From: a virus
IMG/VR virus record: IMGVR_UViG_3300042351_000193
Span: 1 to 21,032 of that record
Length of the DNA: 21,032 nucleotides
Reading direction: 5' to 3' (one strand)
Part shown: piece by piece, positions 19,185 through 21,032 of the stretch
How positions within the stretch are numbered: position 1 is the stretch's first letter
Layout of the letters: each line of letters starts with the position of its first letter
Position numbers and translations under genes: made by a program
The notes under the pieces: model-generated
Seen by the model: the letters and a program-made list of their open reading frames with translations, nothing else
Told to the model about the DNA's origin: nothing
The model's database searches: none

Positions 19185-21032
19185 CTATTTATTCAATAAT
19201 GCTTTTAACTCTTTGATTTGTGTTTGTTGCTCTTTAATCGCTTCAATTAATAAAGCAGATATATTTCCGTATTCAACTCCAAGAATACCATCGTTTCCTT
19301 TATTTACAATCTCAGGAAGAACCGTTTGAATCTCTTGAGCAATAACTCCAGCGTGGCGCTTAGAATCATCTGCTTTAAATTCGTAAGTATATCCGTTTAT
19401 TTGCTCTACTTTTTCTAAAGCATTTTCAATTTTTAAAAGGTTTTTCTTTAAGGTAATATCAGAGTTAGAAGTAATTGTACCGGTTGCTCTGATTGCACCT
19501 GATACATACAAACGTTCTCCGTTGTCAGTAGCTGTACCCATAAGAATATTTCCCCCACTCGTAATCCGCATACGTTCAGAGCCACCTAAATAATATGCTA
19601 ATGAGCCTGATAAATTATCCATTGCAATTAAAGAAGCTCCATTAATATAACCACAAAGCATACTATAAGATGAAGTATGGTCAAGTCTTATAGAAGTTCC
19701 ACTATCTATACCGCTTACATTAAGTCTTGCACTTGGCGAAGTCGTTCCAATTCCTACGTTGCCAGCAGAAGTAATTCGCATACGTTCGGTACCAGTACTT
19801 AAATCGCTAGTAGTGATTCCTTGTTTAAAAATAATATTACCAGTAACGTCAGTACCAATAACCATATTAGCAGGCACTGAAGACGCTGCTTGCATACCAA
19901 TAACGGCAGTACCTCTTGCAGTTTGACCAATTTGTATAACTGATTGAGTTCCAGCAGCACTTAAAATATGTAATAAATTACCTGGCGTAGTAGTTCCAAC
20001 ACCTACAAGGCCAGTAGAAGTAATTCGCATACGTTCAGAACCATTAGTATATAATAAAATATTATTAGAATTAGAACCTAAATATAATTCTCCTCCTCCA
20101 GAATATACAAATCCTTTATCAACTCCAGCAAGTTGAAATAACAAACCTGATGTACTTGTAGCTGAATTAAATACTAAAGCTTTATCAAAACCTGATGCAG
20201 TTGTAGTTCCTAATAATAAATTTCCCCCACTTTCAAATAAAGCACTATTCCCAATCGCAGTACTTGAAGTAAATTTAGCGTGATAACCAGTTGTTCCACT
20301 TAATGCACTTGCCTTATCGTTAAAAGTATTCCAATCCGTACTTGATAAGAATCCTGAAACCGTAGAACTTGCTTGCTTAACTTGAATAGAAGTTCCACTT
20401 CCTAAAATTGCTCCCGTTCCTCCCGTAATTGTTAAAACTGAACTTGTGGCTTCGGTTAAATTACCACTTGTCAAACTAATAACTCCCGTAGTATTATTAT
20501 AAGAAACTGCTCCACTTGCACTTATCAATGCTCTTATACTTGAATCAGTATAAACCGTACCTGAATAACTAATTGCACCAGTTGTATTATTATAAGTGAT
20601 TCCCGTGCCTCCACTTAATGAAGTCAAAGAAATACCACCTAATCCAGCAAGAGTGTAATTTGGTACGTTTATTACTCCCGTTGTATTGTTGTAAGTAGAT
20701 GCGCCACTATCCCCCGTTGTTGTCAAAGAAATTAATGCCCTAACCGAAGAATCCGTGTACACCGTGCCACTATAAGAAATTGCACCCGTAGTCGAGTTGT
20801 AAGTTATTCCCGTTGAGCCACTAAACAAAGCACGAATCGAAGCATCAGTATAAACCGTACCCGAATACGAAATAACTCCCGTAGTTGAGTTGTAAGAAAT
20901 ACCAGTTCCACCACTTAGAAAGGTTGCAGTAATACCACCAAGACCAGCAAGCGTATAAGTAGGTATGTTTAATACACCCGTTCCACTTGAGTAAGTCGAA
21001 GCACCTGAACTACCCGTTACCGTTAAGCTAAT
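19185..21032 (-). CDS. Tail fibre with S74 intramolecular chaperone, 5' end outside the window
   Basis: An open frame from the window edge to a stop at 19185 gives 615 residues; a start at 20828 would be a TTG inside repeats and is not real. The visible N-terminal third consists of repeats like SGGTGITYNNTTGAIS and GTVYTDSSIRALIS. The middle has three ERMRITS-(T/A/G)-G-x-V-G-(I/V)-GT-x-x-P type motifs. The last 92 residues, from Ser at 19463, are a Peptidase_S74 chaperone (SDITLKKNL, then HAGVIAQEIQTVLPEIV and LIEAIKEQQ) with the catalytic Ser and a Lys five residues later. It would trimerise the fibre and cleave itself off. Confidence 0.92.
   Translation of the reverse strand: MSLTVTGSSGASTYSSGTGVLNIPTYTLAGLGGITATFLSGGTGISYNSTTGVISYSGTVYTDASIRALFSGSTGITYNSTTGAISYSGTVYTDSSVRALISLTTTGDSGASTYNNTTGVINVPNYTLAGLGGISLTSLSGGTGITYNNTTGAISYSGTVYTDSSIRALISASGAVSYNNTTGVISLTSGNLTEATSSVLTITGGTGAILGSGTSIQVKQASSTVSGFLSSTDWNTFNDKASALSGTTGYHAKFTSSTAIGNSALFESGGNLLLGTTTASGFDKALVFNSATSTSGLLFQLAGVDKGFVYSGGGELYLGSNSNNILLYTNGSERMRITSTGLVGVGTTTPGNLLHILSAAGTQSVIQIGQTARGTAVIGMQAASSVPANMVIGTDVTGNIIFKQGITTSDLSTGTERMRITSAGNVGIGTTSPSARLNVSGIDSGTSIRLDHTSSYSMLCGYINGASLIAMDNLSGSLAYYLGGSERMRITSGGNILMGTATDNGERLYVSGAIRATGTITSNSDITLKKNLLKIENALEKVEQINGYTYEFKADDSKRHAGVIAQEIQTVLPEIVNKGNDGILGVEYGNISALLIEAIKEQQTQIKELKALLNK
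19567..20036 (-). repeat. ERMRIT-coding repeats in the tail fibre gene
   Basis: The 11-mer cgcatacgttc occurs on the plus strand at 19567, 19777 and 20026, each coding ERMRI in the tail fibre. The repeats (spacing 210 and 249) mark repeated stalk modules. Confidence 0.65.
20488..21032 (-). repeat. Tandem modules in the upstream part of the tail fibre gene
   Basis: The tail fibre frame contains repeated modules of about 32 residues (SGGTGITYN-x-TTG-x-IS-YSGTVYTD-x-S-x-RAL-x-S) at least three times plus a degenerate fourth, interleaved with GASTYNNTTGV(I/L)N(V/I)P-x-YTLAGLGGI twice. The array continues beyond the window. Such repeats recombine easily and change fibre length. Confidence 0.7.

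Noticed and set aside
19185-21032. Repeats in the tail fibre gene considered as a CRISPR array
   Set aside because: They are in frame, coding, imperfect and of irregular spacing, so they are protein modules.
1-21032. Integrase, repressor, tRNA genes, insertion sequences, attachment sites
   Set aside because: Looked for and not seen in this window; lifestyle therefore cannot be decided.

Overview
The window is a 21 kb segment of a tailed-phage genome (free phage or prophage), with every convincing gene on the minus strand, so transcription runs from position 21032 towards 1. An AT-rich base composition, the near absence of Shine-Dalgarno sequences, -7 boxes of the TAnnTTTG type, and protein families such as DUF5977/DUF11 adhesins, DUF5681 small terminase and ERF point to a phage of Bacteroidetes, probably a flavobacterium-like host. 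The tail-assembly chaperone pair and the tail fibre suggest a siphovirus-like particle. No integrase, repressor, tRNA or CRISPR array is visible, and no stretch over 300 bases lacks a gene.

Layout in the order of transcription. (1) 21032-13993, virion tip and lysis: a repeat-rich tail fibre ending in an S74 intramolecular chaperone, a DUF11/DUF5977 adhesin, small virion-associated proteins, a holin-like membrane protein with coiled coil, a GH24 lysozyme, a lipoprotein with a C-terminal membrane segment (u-spanin topology), and a calcineurin-like phosphoesterase. (2) 13992-13786, a junction without a substantial gene, holding two -7 boxes and a strong terminator hairpin that can fold as a pseudoknot. 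(3) 13785-8357, early/replication genes: small proteins, ERF annealing protein, an SSB-like protein ending in DDLPF, a lambda O-like winged-helix replication protein with iteron-like repeats inside its gene, a phage protein of unknown function, small proteins, and a VRR-NUC nuclease. The replication gene has its own promoter and an attenuator-like leader. (4) 8360-2732: PAPS-reductase-like ATP pyrophosphatase, DUF3310 protein, a sigma-factor-like protein, small membrane proteins, a glycosyltransferase, two methyltransferases (one fused to ParB) and the small terminase. (5) 2799-1: large terminase, tail-assembly chaperones in overlapping frames with -1 slippery sites, and the start of further structural genes.

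Most neighbouring genes overlap by 1-17 nt (ATGA or TAATG junctions), which indicates long translationally coupled operons. The likely programme is that early genes replicate and recombine the phage DNA, the sigma-like protein turns on later genes, modification enzymes alter DNA or surface glycans, and terminase and tail genes assemble the particle. Portal and capsid genes are not in the window. Functions are inferred from sequence motifs read by eye; no database search was possible.
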